Origin: Sipunculus nudus
Lineage: Eukaryota > Annelida > Sipuncula > Golfingiida > Sipunculidae
Direction of reading: 5' to 3'
DNA length: 64,000 nt
Assembly (NCBI GenBank): GCA_026874595.1
Contig: CM049308.1
Location: 19,941,867-20,005,866, forward strand
The notes beneath the pieces were generated by a model. The model was not told where the DNA came from, did no database searches, and worked only from the letters and a program-made list of their open reading frames with translations. Positions 47,873-62,560 of the stretch are shown one piece after another; the first letter of the stretch is position 1, and the number at the start of each line of letters is the position of its first letter. Position numbers and translations under genes: made by a program.

Positions 47873-50319
47873 AAACAAGTGACCCATGGGTCATGACGCT
47901 CAGCTGCCATGCATGACCTGTGACATCATGGACTGAGATTCACAACTTCCAGTCAAATTTTGAAGAACCAATTTGCCAATTTGTTGAAAATTTTCTATGA
48001 CAACAGAAATATATGTCACCTATGTCTGGTTAAAACACAGTGAATTGATGGTCTGAGGAAAATGCATGATTGTTAAGCTATCAGGAACTATTCCAACAGC
48101 TTGCTTGAAACCTGTCAGTCTCAAAAGGAACACCACAAAGGGCAAATATAAGATCAAAATATATAGCAAAAATCAAGGAAATACATGCAAGAATTATTGA
48201 GAAACAGGTGCTTCTGTGTGAATTTTTATTCAATACAAGCCAACTGTACTGCACTTTTATAAATGATGGTAATATTTATTCAGAAATATTTGACCCAATC
48301 CTTTACAAGATTACATAAATATACATCCAACTGCATTCAGTTTAAGTGTTCTTGAGATAAAATGATCAAAAGGAATGTAAAGATGGTTGCCTGGTGTCCA
48401 TATTGGACACCTGACAAGTCTGAAATCAGACAACAAACATTCTCTAAATCGGACCAAACATTAAAGAAAAATTACTGAAACTGCACTGAAGAAAGAATTC
48501 CTAAGGTGGCTAACTGGCAGACATAATGGATTTCTGACAAGTATGACATTTGATATCCCACATTCTCCAATAAGAGACCAAACTTGGGGCAAATTATCCA
48601 GTAATGGATGCCCAAAATAATTCAAAAGGCATGTCCAGGCCTTCATATCAGATTTATAGATATGCAATTGTAAAAAGTGTAAGTCCAATATTTTTTATTA
48701 TCACTCTGCTTTTCAATAGGGTCAGCAGGGTAGGTAAACTGCCAAACCTGAAGGAAAAGAAATGCAGAAAGCATGACTAAGAGTCTTGAAATAAAACAAA
48801 AAGCCATCCTAAATCAAGGTACACATCCACATATTATGAGAACAAACACTTGCTTTTATATGTGGTGATATATATTAAAATATTCAGATATCTAGGAAAC
48901 TAAGTTTATTGCTAGGATTCCATAAGATAAACTGCAAAATGTTCCCATCATCTTATAAATCAGTAGCTAAACCTTAATACTATACTCTCATAGTCTTAAA
49001 GCCTGGCTAAAGCATTCTGACAACAGTGTTTTTGTTATGAAGTAACGAGGTACTTATCACTGAGCCTTATCACTTAATAGGCTGATACAAAAGGGAGTCA
49101 TATGTCACCAGTGTCACTCACAATTACAGCCACACAGGGAGATGTACCAACTGGAGTGGGATGGTTATATATACAAGAAAAATAGAGATGGTCTATAAAA
49201 TAGGTAATTGTGAACATCCCTGACCTATGACCTTGGCCTTTTGCCCATATATCAACTGGATTCTTTCTAAATGATGGGTAACTACTAACCACTTAAATCT
49301 GGTGTAATTACTTGGCAACCAATGGGTGAATAACTTTGACCTGCAACCTTTAACCTGCTGACCAGCTGACCCCAAAATCAATAAGTTATTTATTCAAGCA
49401 AAAAGACCCATAAATATCAAGTTTGAGTCAAACTGAGTGATGCATAGATGTGGCATATGTGAAAGACTGAAGGTTTGGGTTGAACAGTTACACTTGAAAT
49501 ATGCTCACAAGCATTTAGAACAATTAAATATTGTGACCTTGACCTTTGAAATTGACCTCAACATCAATAGGCTTCTTCCCTTATTGGTAGGTAAGCCATA
49601 TATGACAGATGGAAGGTACAGATTGAAAAGTTTGCCTGAAAAAGACTCCACGCAAGAAGTGGGTGCTGTGAACTTGACCTTTGACCTCAAAATCAACAGG
49701 TCTTTTCCCCTGTTGGCAGAGAAGCGATATCATTGCTGGAAGGTTTGGAATGAAAGGTCTAGCTTGAAATGTGTCCACAACCTTTTCAAAGAAGTGGATC
49801 CTGTGACCCTGACCTTTGACCTTGTGACCTCAAAATCTATAGGATTCTTCTCCAACTTAGTAGGTGAGCTATATGTGAAAGATCAAAGAATTGGGATGAA
49901 AGGGTTGGCTTAAAATGCATCCACAGGCTTTTCAAAGAAGAGGCTCCTGTGACCTTGACCTTTGACCTTTTGACCTAAAAAAAAATTATGGTTCTTCCCC
50001 TGTTGGTAGGTGAGCTGTATGTGAAAGATGGAAGGTTTGGGATGAAAATTTTGTCTCAAAGAGTTATTTCTGGGGGGTGCAAACACACCCCATAACTTCG
50101 AGAATATAGGTCGCAGTGACCTAATTTCAGGTTTGCAAGGAGATCTTTTTATAACCTCTAAGACTGCATAGGGTTCATGGCCCTAGCCCCTACGGTTACG
50201 ATTTGTGCCCTGCTAACGGCCTGACGGCCGGCCGGACGGCCGGACAGACAGACGGAAGGCAACAGACAAAGACCCATCGCTATAGCCCAGCATGACTGAA
50301 AGTCAGCTGAGCTAAAAAT
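47873..50319 (-). mobile_element. Family A repeat, copy 4 (reverse orientation)
   Basis: Tail, reversed, AAACAAGTGACCCATGGGTC then ATGACGCTCAGCTG at 47873; head CATGACTGAAAGTCAGCTGA then GCTAAAAATA ends near 50319, with a GGACGGCCGGACAGACAG stretch beside it. Interior includes ~140-bp tandem units. It lies 5' of the PHED exon, i.e. in ALKBH6 intronic sequence. Confidence 0.6.
49441..49990. repeat. ~140-bp tandem units with TGACCTTTGACC motifs (3-4 copies)
   Basis: Units share GAAAGA(T/C)...GAAGGTTTGG, TTCAAAGAAG, CTTGACCTTTGACCT and TTCTTCCCCTGTTGGTAGGT. TGACCTTTGACC, a DR1 arrangement of AGGTCA half-sites, occurs at 49675, 49810 and 49956, with a degenerate copy at 49540. Confidence 0.8.
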
Positions 50320-50655
50320 ATAAAAGACTGTCTTTAAGAGAACTTTTTTGAGCACTATAAATTCACAGTTCAAAATGTTGCGTCTCAAAAATAGTCCCAA
50401 AAGGAGTATTAAAGTATTTCAGAATGAGTAATCCTTAATCATTAATTAAGTTCTCATGCAGGCCTTCATATTAAACGTAGTTACAAGTTTTTATGATTTT
50501 ATTAATCAGACCTATACCTTTCTGACCAATGTTTCATGTCATTGCATGAAGTTTAAATTACTGCTTATTCTAAAGTCATTGAAGTTTAAGTTTTTGATTT
50601 ACAACTGATTTAGAAAAAAAGCATGACAACCTTATAAAACAAGTACTCAGTGACT

Positions 50656-51021
50656 ATGCCCCTCATGCACTGGCTGTACACTGCAGTCGCCCCAGATATC
50701 TTTCATGTAACCACTGCTTTGTATAGCAACGTTCTCCAAGTTCAAACACCATGTGATGCCTGCTCTTGTTGGTCTGATAACACATTCTGGCACAGGGCCA
50801 AGAATCATAACAACAAAGTCTTGTGTCCGGGTGTCATCAAAACAACGATAGTGTCGAATGTTTAAAATGTGAGCTGGATGCACAATGCAACACCGTGCTC
50901 TCATTGGTCTGATTGCAATTCTGTGCTCCGTGTTCACCCTGGTGTTCAAACCCAGAGAACCTTGCTGTACAAAGCAGTGGTCACACAAAAGGATGTCTGG
51001 GACAGCTGCTGCATGAGGACA
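50656..51021. mobile_element. MITE with ~65-bp imperfect TIRs at the satellite edge
   Basis: Left arm CCCCAGATATCTTTCATGTA then ACCACTGCTTTGTATAGCAA; right arm reversed CCCAGACATCCTTTTGTGTG then ACCACTGCTTTGTACAGCAA; outer CTCATGCA matches on both sides. AGTACTCAGTGA (50642) and AGTACTCACTGA (51021) flank it as a possible target duplication. Non-coding. Confidence 0.7.
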
Positions 51022-53655
51022 GTACTCACTGATATGAAATTGATTTAGAACATATCATGTTTGTACCTGGTAGTTACTCACTAACAAAAACATGATTTGG
51101 AACATACCATCTTTGTACCTTGTCTTACTCACTAACAAGAACATGATTTAGAAAATATCCTGTTTGTACCTGGTAATTACTCACTAACATGAACATGATT
51201 TAGAACAAATCATGTTTGTACCTGGTAGTTACTCACTAACAGAACTTGATTTAGAAAATATCCTGTTTGTACCTGGTAATTACTCACTAACATGAACATG
51301 ATTTAGAACATATCATGTTTGTACCTGGTAATTACTCACTGACATGAACATGATTTAGAACATATCATGTTTGTACCTGGTAATTACTCACTAACATGAA
51401 CATGATTTGGAACATATCATGTTTGTACCTGGTAGTTACTCACTAACAAGAACATGATTTAGAACATATCATGTTTGTACCTGGTAATTACTCACTAACA
51501 TGAACATGATTTAGAACAAATCCTGTTTGTACCTGGTAGTTACTCACTTATTAGAACATGATTTAGAATATATCCTGTTTGTACCTGGTAATTACTCTCT
51601 AACATGAACATGATTTAGAACAAATCATGTTTGTACCTGATAATTACTTACTAACATGAACATGATTTAGAACAAATCCTGTTTGTACCTGGTAGTTACT
51701 CACTAACAGAACTTGATTTAGAAATTATCCTGTTTGTACCTGGTAATTACTCACTAACATGAACATGATTTGAACAAATCCTGTTTGTACCTGGTAATAC
51801 TCACTTACAAGAACCTGATTTAGAACAAATCCTGTTTGTACCTGGTAGTTACTCACTAACAAGAACATGATTTAGAATATATCCTGTTCGTACCTTGTAA
51901 TTACTCACTAACATGAACATGATTTAGAACATATCATGTTTGTACCTGGTAATTACTCACTAACATGAACATGATTTAGAACATATCATGTTCGTACCTG
52001 GTAATTACTCACTTATAAGAACATGATTTAGAACAAATCCTGTTTGTACCTGGTAGTTACTCACTAACAAGAACATGATTTAGAACAAATCCTGTTTGTA
52101 CCTGGTAATACTCACTAACATGAACATGATTTAGAACAAATCCTGTTTGTACCTGGTAGTTACTCACTAACAGAACTTGATTTAGAAAATATCCTGTTTG
52201 TACCTGGTAATTACTCACTAACATGAACATGATTTAGAACATATCATGTTGTACCTGGTAATTAGTCTCTAACATGAACATGATTTAGAACAAATCCTGT
52301 TTGTACCTGGTAATTACTCACTAACATGAACATGATTTAGAACATATCATGTTGTACCTGGTAATTAGTCTCTAACAAGAACATGATTTAGAAATTATCC
52401 TGTTTGTACCTGGTAATTACTGACTAACATGAACATGATTTAGAACAAATCCTGTTTGTACCTGGTAATACTCACTTACAAGAACCTGATTTAGAACAAA
52501 TCCTGTTTGTACCTGGTAGTTACTCACTAACAAGAACATGATTTACAATATATCCTGTTCGTACCTTGTAATTACTCACTAACATGAACATGATTTAGAA
52601 CATATCATGTTTGTACCTGGTAATAACTCACTAACATGAACATGATTTAGAACATATCATGTTTGTACCTGGTAATTACTCACTAACATGAACATGATTT
52701 AGAACAAATCCTGTTTGTACCTGGTAGTTACTCACTAACAGAACTTGATTTAGAAAATATCCTGTTTGTACCTGGTAATTACTCACTAACAAGAACATGA
52801 TTTAGAAATTATCCTGTTTGTACCCGGTAATTACTCACTAACATGAACATGATTTAGAACAAATCCTGTTTGTACCTGGTAATTACTCACTAACATGAAC
52901 ATGATTTAGAACATATCATGTTTGTACCTGGTAATTCCTCACTAACATGAACATGATTTAGAACATATCATGTTTGTACCTTGTAATTACTCACTAACAA
53001 GAACATGATTTAGAAATTATCCTGTTTGTACCTGGTAATTACTCACTAACATGAACATGATTTAGAACAAATCCTGTTTGTACCTGGTAGTTACTCACTA
53101 ACAGAACTTGATTTAGAAAATATCCTGTTTGTACCTGGTAATTACTCACTAATATGAACATGATTTAGAACATATCATGTTTGTACCTGGTAATTACTCA
53201 CTAACAGAACTTGATTTAGAAAATATCCTGTTTGTACCTGGTAATTACTCACTAACTTGAACATGATTTGGAACATATCATGTTTGTACCTGGTAGTTAC
53301 TCACTAACAAGAACATGATTTAGAACATATCATGTTTGTACCTGGTAACTACTCACTAACATGAACATGATTTAGAACAAATCCTGTTTGTACCTGGTAG
53401 TTACTCACTTATTAGAACATGATTTAGAATATATCCTGTTTGTACCTGGTAATTACTCTCTAACATGAACATGATTTAGAACAAATCATGTTTGTACCTG
53501 ATAATTACTTACTAACATGAACATGATTTAGAACAAATCCTGTTTGTACCTGGTAGTTACTCACTAACAGAACTTGATTTAGAAATTATCCTGTTTGTAC
53601 CTGGTAATTACTCACTAACATGAACATGATTTAGAACAAATCCTGTTTGTACCTG

Positions 53656-56600
53656 GTAATACTCACTTACAAGAACCTGATTTAGAACAAATCCTGTTTG
53701 TACCTGGTAGTTACTCACTAACAAGAACATGATTTAGAATATATCCTGTTCGTACCTTGTAATTACTCACTAACATGAACATGATTTAGAACATATCATG
53801 TTTGTACCTGGTAATTACTCACTAACATGAACATGATTTAGAACATATCATGTTCGTACCTGGTAATTACTCGCTTATAAGAACATGATTTAGAACAAAT
53901 CCTGTTTGTACCTGGTAGTTACTCACTAACAAGAACATGATTTAGAACAAATCCTGTTTGTACCTGGTAATACTCACTAACATGAACATGATTTAGAACA
54001 AATCCTGTTTGTACCTGGTAGTTACTCACTAACAGAACTTGATTTAGAAAATATCCTGTTTGTACCTGGTAATTACTCACTAACATGAACATGATTTAGA
54101 ACATATCATGTTGTACCTGGTAATTAGTCTCTAACATGAACATGATTTAGAACAAATCCTGTTTGTACCTGGTAATTACTCACTAACATGAACATGATTT
54201 AGAACAAATCCTGTTTGTACCTGGTAATACTCACTTACAAGAACCTGATTTAGAACAAATCCTGTTTGTACCTGGTAGTTACTCACTAACAAGAACATGA
54301 TTTAGAATATATCCTGTTCGTACCTTGTAATTACTCACTAACATGAACATGATTTAGAACATATCATGTTTGTACCTGGTAATTACTCACTAACATGAAC
54401 ATGATTTAGAACATATCATGTTTGTACCTGGTAATTACTCACTAACATGAACATGATTTAGAACAAATCCTGTTTGTACCTGGTAGTTACTCACTAACAG
54501 AACTTGATTTAGAAAATATCCTGTTTGTACCTGGTAATTACTGACTAACATGAACATGATTTAGAACAAATCCTGTTTGTACCTGGTAATACTCACTTAC
54601 AAGAACCTGATTTAGAACAAATCCTGTTTGTACCTGGTAGTTACTCACTAACAAGAACATGATTTAGAATATATCCTGTTCGTACCTTGTAATTACTCAC
54701 TAACATGAACATGATTTAGAACATATCATGTTTGTACCTGGTAATTACTCACTAACATGAACATGATTTAGAACATATCATGTTTGTACCTGGTAATTAC
54801 TCACTAACATGAACATGATTTAGAACAAATCCTGTTTGTACCTGGTAGTAACTCACTAACAGAACTTGATTTAGAAAATATCCTGTTTGTACCTGGTAAT
54901 TACTCACTAACAAGAACATGATTTAGAAATTATCATGTTTGTACCTGGTAATTACTCACTAACATGAACATGATTTAGAACAAATCCTGTTTGTACCTGG
55001 TAATTACTCACTAACATGAACATGATTTAGAACATATCATGTTTGTACCTGGTAATTCCTCACTAACATGAACATGATTTAGAACATATCATGTTTGTAC
55101 CTGGTAATTACTCACTAACAAGAACATGATTTAGAAATTATCCTGTTTGTACCTGGTAATTACTCACTAACATGAACATGATTTAGAACAAATCCTGTTT
55201 GTACCTGGTAGTTACTCACTAACAGAACTTGATTTAGAAAATATCCTGTTTGTACCTGGTAATTACTCACTAACATGAACATGATTTAGAACATATCATG
55301 TTTGTACCTGGTAATTACTCACTAACAGAACTTGATTTAGAAAATATCCTGTTTGTACCTGGTAATTACTCACTAACATGAACATGATTTGGAACATATC
55401 ATGTTTGTACCTGGTAGTTACTCACTAACATGAACATGATTTAGAACAAATCCTGTTTGTACCTGGTAATTACTCACTAACATGAACATGATTTAGAACA
55501 AATCCTGTTTGTACCTGGTAATTACTCACTAACATGAACATGATTTAGAACAAATCCTGTTTGTACCTGGTAGTTACTCACTTATAAGAACATGATTTAG
55601 AAAATATCCTGTTTGTACCTGGTAATTACTCACTAACATGAACATGATTTAGAACAAATCCTGTTTGTACCTGGTAATTACTCACTAACATGAACATGAT
55701 TTAGAACATATCATGTTTGTACCTGGTAATTCCTCACTAACATGAACATGATTTAGAACATATCATGTTTGTACCTGGTAATTACTCACTAACAAGAACA
55801 TGATTTAGAACATATCATGTTTGTACCTGGTAACTACTCACTAACATGAACATGATTTAGAACAAATCCTGTTTGTACCTGGTAGTTACTCACTTATTAG
55901 AACATGATTTAGAATATATCCTGTTTGTACCTGGAAATTACTCTCTAACATGAACATGATTTAGAACAAATCATGTTTGTACCTGATAATTACTTACTAA
56001 CATGAACATGATTTAGAACAAATCCTGTTTGTACCTGGTAGTTACTCACTAACAGAACTTGATTTAGAAATTATCCTGTTTGTACCTGGTAATTACTCAC
56101 TAACATGAACATGATTTAGAACAAATCCTGTTTGTACCTGGTAATACTCACTTACAAGAACCTGATTTAGAACAAATCCTGTTTGTACCTGGTAGTTACT
56201 CACTAACAAGAACATGATTTAGAATATATCCTGTTCGTACCTTGTAATTACTCACTAACATGAACATGATTTAGAACATATCATGTTTGTACCTGGTAAT
56301 TACTCACTAACAGAACTTGATTTAGAAAATATCCTGTTTGTACCTGGTAATTACTCACTAACATGAACATGATTTAGAACATATCATGATTGTACCTGGT
56401 AATTACTCACTAACAAGAACATGATTTAGAAATTATCCTGTTTGTACCTGGTAATTACTCTCTAACATGAACATGATTTAGAACAAATCCTGTTTGTACC
56501 TGGTAGTTACTCACTTATAAGAACATGATTTAGAAATTATCCGGTTTGTACCTGGTAGTTACTCACTAACAAGAACATGATTTAGAAAATATCCTGTTTG

Positions 56601-57437
56601 TACCTGGTAATTACTCACTAACATGAACATGATTTAGAACATATCATGTTTGTACCTGGTAATTACTCACTAACATGAACATGATTTAGAACATATCATG
56701 ATTGTACCTGGTAATTACTCACTAACAAGAACATGATTTAGAAATTATCCTGTTTGTACCTGGTAATTACTCTCTAACATGAACATGATTTAGAACAAAT
56801 CCTGTTTGTACCTGGTAATTACTCACTAACATGAACATGATTTAGAACAAATCCTGTTTGTTCCTGGTAGTTACTCACTTATAAGAACATGATTTAGAAA
56901 ATATCCTGTTTGTACCTGGTAATTACTCACTAACATGAACATGATTTAGAACAAATCCTGTTTGTACCTGGTAATTACTCACTAACATGAACATGATTTA
57001 GAACATATCATGTTTGTACCTGGTAATTCCTCACTAACATGAACATGATTTAGAACATATCATGTTTGTACCTGGTAATTACTCACTAACAAGAACATGA
57101 TTTAGAACATATCATGTTTGTACCTGGTAACTACTCACTAACATGAACATGATTTAGAACAAATCCTGTTTGTACCTGGTAGTTACTCACTTATTAGAAC
57201 ATGATTTAGAATATATCCTGTTTGTACCTGGTAATTACTCTCTAACATGAACATGATTTAGAACAAATCATGTTTGTACCTGATAATTACTTACTAACAT
57301 GAACATGATTTAGAACAAATCCTGTTTGTACCTGGTAGTTACTCACTAACAGAACTTGATTTAGAAATTATCCTGTTTGTACCTGGTAATTACTCACTAA
57401 CATGAACATGATTTAGAACAAATCCTGTTTGTACCTG
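53656..57437. repeat. Satellite higher-order repeat, block 1 (3782 bp)
   Basis: Marker GTAATACTCACTTACAAG at 53656, 54224, 54586 and 56141. Positions in the first 1.2 kb recur at +3782 and those from 55572 on recur at +3109, so it differs from block 2 by one 673-bp segment. Confidence 0.85.
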
Positions 57438-60400
57438 GTAATACTCACTTACAAGAACCTGATTTAGAACAAATCCTGTTTGTACCTGGTAGTTACTCAC
57501 TAACAAGAACATGATTTAGAATATATCCTGTTCGTACCTTGTAATTACTCACTAACATGAACATGATTTAGAACATATCATGTTTGTACCTGGTAATTAC
57601 TCACTAACATGAACATGATTTAGAACATATCATGTTCGTACCTGGTAATTACTCACTTATAAGAACATGATTTAGAACAAATCCTGTTTGTACCTGGTAG
57701 TTACTCACTAACAAGAACATGATTTAGAACAAATCCTGTTTGTACCTGGTAATACTCACTAACATGAACATGATTTAGAACAAATCCTGTTTGTACCTGG
57801 TAGTTACTCACTAACAGAACTTGATTTAGAAAATATCCTGTTTGTACCTGGTAATTACTCACTAACATGAACATGATTTAGAACATATCATGTTGTACCT
57901 GGTAATTAGTCTCTAACATGAACATGATTTAGAACAAATCCTGTTTGTACCTGGTAGTAACTCACTAACATGAACATGATTTAGAACAAATCCTGTTTGT
58001 ACCTGGTAATACTCACTTACAAGAACCTGATTTAGAACAAATCCTGTTTGTACCTGGTAGTTACTCACTAACAAGAACATGATTTAGAATATATCCTGTT
58101 CGTACCTTGTAATTACTCACTAACATGAACATGATTTAGAACATATCATGTTTGTACCTGGTAATTACTCACTAACATGAACATGATTTAGAACATATCA
58201 TGTTTGTACCTGGTAATTACTCACTAACATGAACATGATTTAGAACAAATCCTGTTTGTACCTGGTAGTTACTCACTAACAGAACTTGATTTAGAAAATA
58301 TCCTGTTTGTACCTGGTAATTACTGACTAACATGAACATGATTTAGAACAAATCCTGTTTGTACCTGGTAATACTCACTTACAAGAACCTGATTTAGAAC
58401 AAATCCTGTTTGTACCTGGTAGTTACTCACTAACAAGAACATGATTTAGAATATATCCTGTTCGTACCTTGTAATTACTCACTAACATGAACATGATTTA
58501 GAACATATCATGTTTGTACCTGGTAATTACTCACTAACATGAACATGATTTAGAACATATCATGTTTGTACCTGGTAATTACTCACTAACATGAACATGA
58601 TTTAGAACAAATCCTGTTTGTACCTGGTAGTAACTCACTAACATGAACATGATTTAGAACAAATCCTGTTTGTACCTGGTAGTTACTCACTTATAAGAAC
58701 ATGATTTAGAAAATATCCTGTTTGTACCTGGTAATTACTCACTAACATGAACATGATTTAGAACAAATCCTGTTTGTACCTGGTAATTACTCACTAACAT
58801 GAACATGATTTAGAACATATCATGTTTGTACCTGGTAATTCCTCACTAACATGAACATGATTTAGAACATATCATGTTTGTACCTGGTAATTACTCACTA
58901 ACAAGAACATGATTTAGAACATATCATGTTTGTACCTGGTAACTACTCACTAACATGAACATGATTTAGAACAAATCCTGTTTGTACCTGGTAGTTACTC
59001 ACTTATTAGAACATGATTTAGAATATATCCTGTTTGTACCTGGAAATTACTCTCTAACATGAACATGATTTAGAACAAATCATGTTTGTACCTGATAATT
59101 ACTTACTAACATGAACATGATTTAGAACAAATCCTGTTTGTACCTGGTAGTTACTCACTAACAGAACTTGATTTAGAAATTATCCTGTTTGTACCTGGTA
59201 ATTACTCACTAACATGAACATGATTTAGAACAAATCCTGTTTGTACCTGGTAATACTCACTTACAAGAACCTGATTTAGAACAAATCCTGTTTGTACCTG
59301 GTAGTTACTCACTAACAAGAACATGATTTAGAATATATCCTGTTCGTACCTTGTAATTACTCACTAACATGAACATGATTTAGAACATATCATGTTTGTA
59401 CCTGGTAATTACTCACTAACAGAACTTGATTTAGAAAATATCCTGTTTGTACCTGGTAATTACTCACTAACATGAACATGATTTAGAACATATCATGATT
59501 GTACCTGGTAATTACTCACTAACAAGAACATGATTTAGAAATTATCCTGTTTGTACCTGGTAATTACTCTCTAACATGAACATGATTTAGAACAAATCCT
59601 GTTTGTACCTGGTAGTTACTCACTTATAAGAACATGATTTAGAAATTATCCGGTTTGTACCTGGTAGTTACTCACTAACAAGAACATGATTTAGAAAATA
59701 TCCTGTTTGTACCTGGTAATTACTCACTAACATGAACATGATTTAGAACATATCATGTTTGTACCTGGTAATTACTCACTAACATGAACATGATTTAGAA
59801 CATATCATGATTGTACCTGGTAATTACTCACTAACAAGAACATGATTTAGAAATTATCCTGTTTGTACCTGGTAATTACTCTCTAACATGAACATGATTT
59901 AGAACAAATCCTGTTTGTACCTGGTAATTACTCACTAACATGAACATGATTTAGAACAAATCCTGTTTGTTCCTGGTAGTTACTCACTTATAAGAACATG
60001 ATTTAGAAAATATCCTGTTTGTACCTGGTAATTACTCACTAACATGAACATGATTTAGAACAAATCCTGTTTGTACCTGGTAATTACTCACTAACATGAA
60101 CATGATTTAGAACATATCATGTTTGTACCTGGTAATTCCTCACTAACATGAACATGATTTAGAACATATCATGTTTGTACCTGGTAATTACTCACTAACA
60201 AGAACATGATTTAGAACATATCATGTTTGTACCTGGTAACTACTCACTAACATGAACATGATTTAGAACAAATCCTGTTTGTACCTGGTAGTTACTCACT
60301 TATTAGAACATGATTTAGAATATATCCTGTTTGTACCTGGTAATTACTCTCTAACATGAACATGATTTAGAACAAATCATGTTTGTACCTGCTAATTACT

Positions 60401-60546
60401 TACTAACATGAACATGATTTAGAACAAATCCTGTTTGTACCTGGTAGTTACTCACTAACAGAACTTGATTTAGAAATTATCCTGTTTGTACCTGGTAATT
60501 ACTCACTAACATGAACATGATTTAGAACAAATCCTGTTTGTACCTG
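57438..60546. repeat. Satellite higher-order repeat, block 2 (3109 bp)
   Basis: Markers at 57438, 58006, 58368 and 59250. It lacks the 673-bp (about 13-monomer) segment found in blocks 1 and 3, the junction being near 58630. Confidence 0.85.
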
Positions 60547-62560
60547 GTAATACTCACTTACAAGAACCTGATTTAGAACAAATCCTGTTTGTACCTGGTA
60601 GTTACTCACTAACAAGAACATGATTTAGAATATATCCTGTTCGTACCTTGTAATTACTCACTAACATGAACATGATTTAGAACATATCATGTTTGTACCT
60701 GGTAATTACTCACTAACATGAACATGATTTAGTACATATCATGTTCGTACCTGGTAATTACTCACTTATAAGAACATGATTTAGAACAAATCCTGTTTGT
60801 ACCTGGTAGTTACTCACTAACAAGAACATGATTTAGAACAAATCCTGTTTGTACCTGGTAATACTCACTAACATGAACATGATTTAGAACAAATCCTGTT
60901 TGTACCTGGTAGTTACTCACTAACAGAACTTGATTTAGAAAATATCCTGTTTGTACCTGGTAATTACTCACTAACATGAACATGATTTAGAACATATCAT
61001 GTTGTACCTGGTAATTAGTCTCTAACATGAACATGATTTAGAACAAATCCTGTTTGTACCTGGTAATTACTCACTAACATGAACATGATTTAGAACAAAT
61101 CCTGTTTGTACCTGGTAATACTCACTTACAAGAACCTGATTTAGAACAAATCCTGTTTGTACCTGGTAGTTACTCACTAACAAGAACATGATTTAGAATA
61201 TATCCTGTTCGTACCTTGTAATTACTCACTAACATGAACATGATTTAGAACATATCATGTTTGTACCTGGTAATTACTCACTAACATGAACATGATTTAG
61301 AACATATCATGTTTGTACCTGGTAATTACTCACTAACATGAACATGATTTAGAACAAATCCTGTTTGTACCTGGTAGTTACTCACTAACAGAACTTGATT
61401 TAGAAAATATCCTGTTTGTACCTGGTAATTACTGACTAACATGAACATGATTTAGAACAAATCCTGTTTGTACCTGGTAATACTCACTTACAAGAACCTG
61501 ATTTAGAACAAATCCTGTTTGTACCTGGTAGTTACTCACTAACAAGAACATGATTTAGAATATATCCTGTTCGTACCTTGTAATTACTCACTAACATGAA
61601 CATGATTTAGAACATATCATGTTTGTACCTGGTAATTACTCACTAACATGAACATGATTTAGAACATATCATGTTTGTACCTGGTAATTACTCACTAACA
61701 TGAACATGATTTAGAACAAATCCTGTTTGTACCTGGTAGTAACTCACTAACAGAACTTGATTTAGAAAATATCCTGTTTGTACCTGGTAATTACTCACTA
61801 ACAAGAACATGATTTAGAAATTATCATGTTTGTACCTGGTAATTACTCACTAACATGAACATGATTTAGAACAAATCCTGTTTGTACCTGGTAATTACTC
61901 ACTAACATGAACATGATTTAGAACATATCATGTTTGTACCTGGTAATTCCTCACTAACATGAACATGATTTAGAACATATCATGTTTGTACCTGGTAATT
62001 ACTCACTAACAAGAACATGATTTAGAAATTATCCTGTTTGTACCTGGTAATTACTCACTAACATGAACATGATTTAGAACAAATCCTGTTTGTACCTGGT
62101 AGTTACTCACTAACAGAACTTGATTTAGAAAATATCCTGTTTGTACCTGGTAATTACTCACTAACATGAACATGATTTAGAACATATCATGTTTGTACCT
62201 GGTAATTACTCACTAACAGAACTTGATTTAGAAAATATCCTGTTTGTACCTGGTAATTACTCACTAACATGAACATGATTTGGAACATATCATGTTTGTA
62301 CCTGGTAGTTACTCACTAACATGAACATGATTTAGAACAAATCCTGTTTGTACCTGGTAATTACTCACTAACATGAACATGATTTAGAACAAATCCTGTT
62401 TGTACCTGGTAATTACTCACTAACATGAACATGATTTAGAACAAATCCTGTTTGTACCTGGTAGTTACTCACTTATAAGAACATGATTTAGAAAATATCC
62501 TGTTTGTACCTGGTAATTACTCACTAACATGAACATGATTTAGAACAAATCCTGTTTGTA
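60547..62560. repeat. Satellite higher-order repeat, block 3 (partial)
   Basis: Markers at 60547, 61115 and 61477, each exactly 3109 after block 2. From 61732 it follows block 1 at +6891 (including the 673-bp segment) to about 62560, then diverges into other monomer order. Confidence 0.8.

Noticed and set aside
48461-48760. Possible upstream ALKBH6 exon on the minus strand (VWQFTYPADPIEKQ after TTTTCCTTCAG)
   Set aside because: Does not resemble ALKBH6 N-terminal motifs and lies inside a family A repeat copy.
50647-50988. 113-codon minus-strand frame
   Set aside because: Lies wholly inside the MITE, including both inverted arms.
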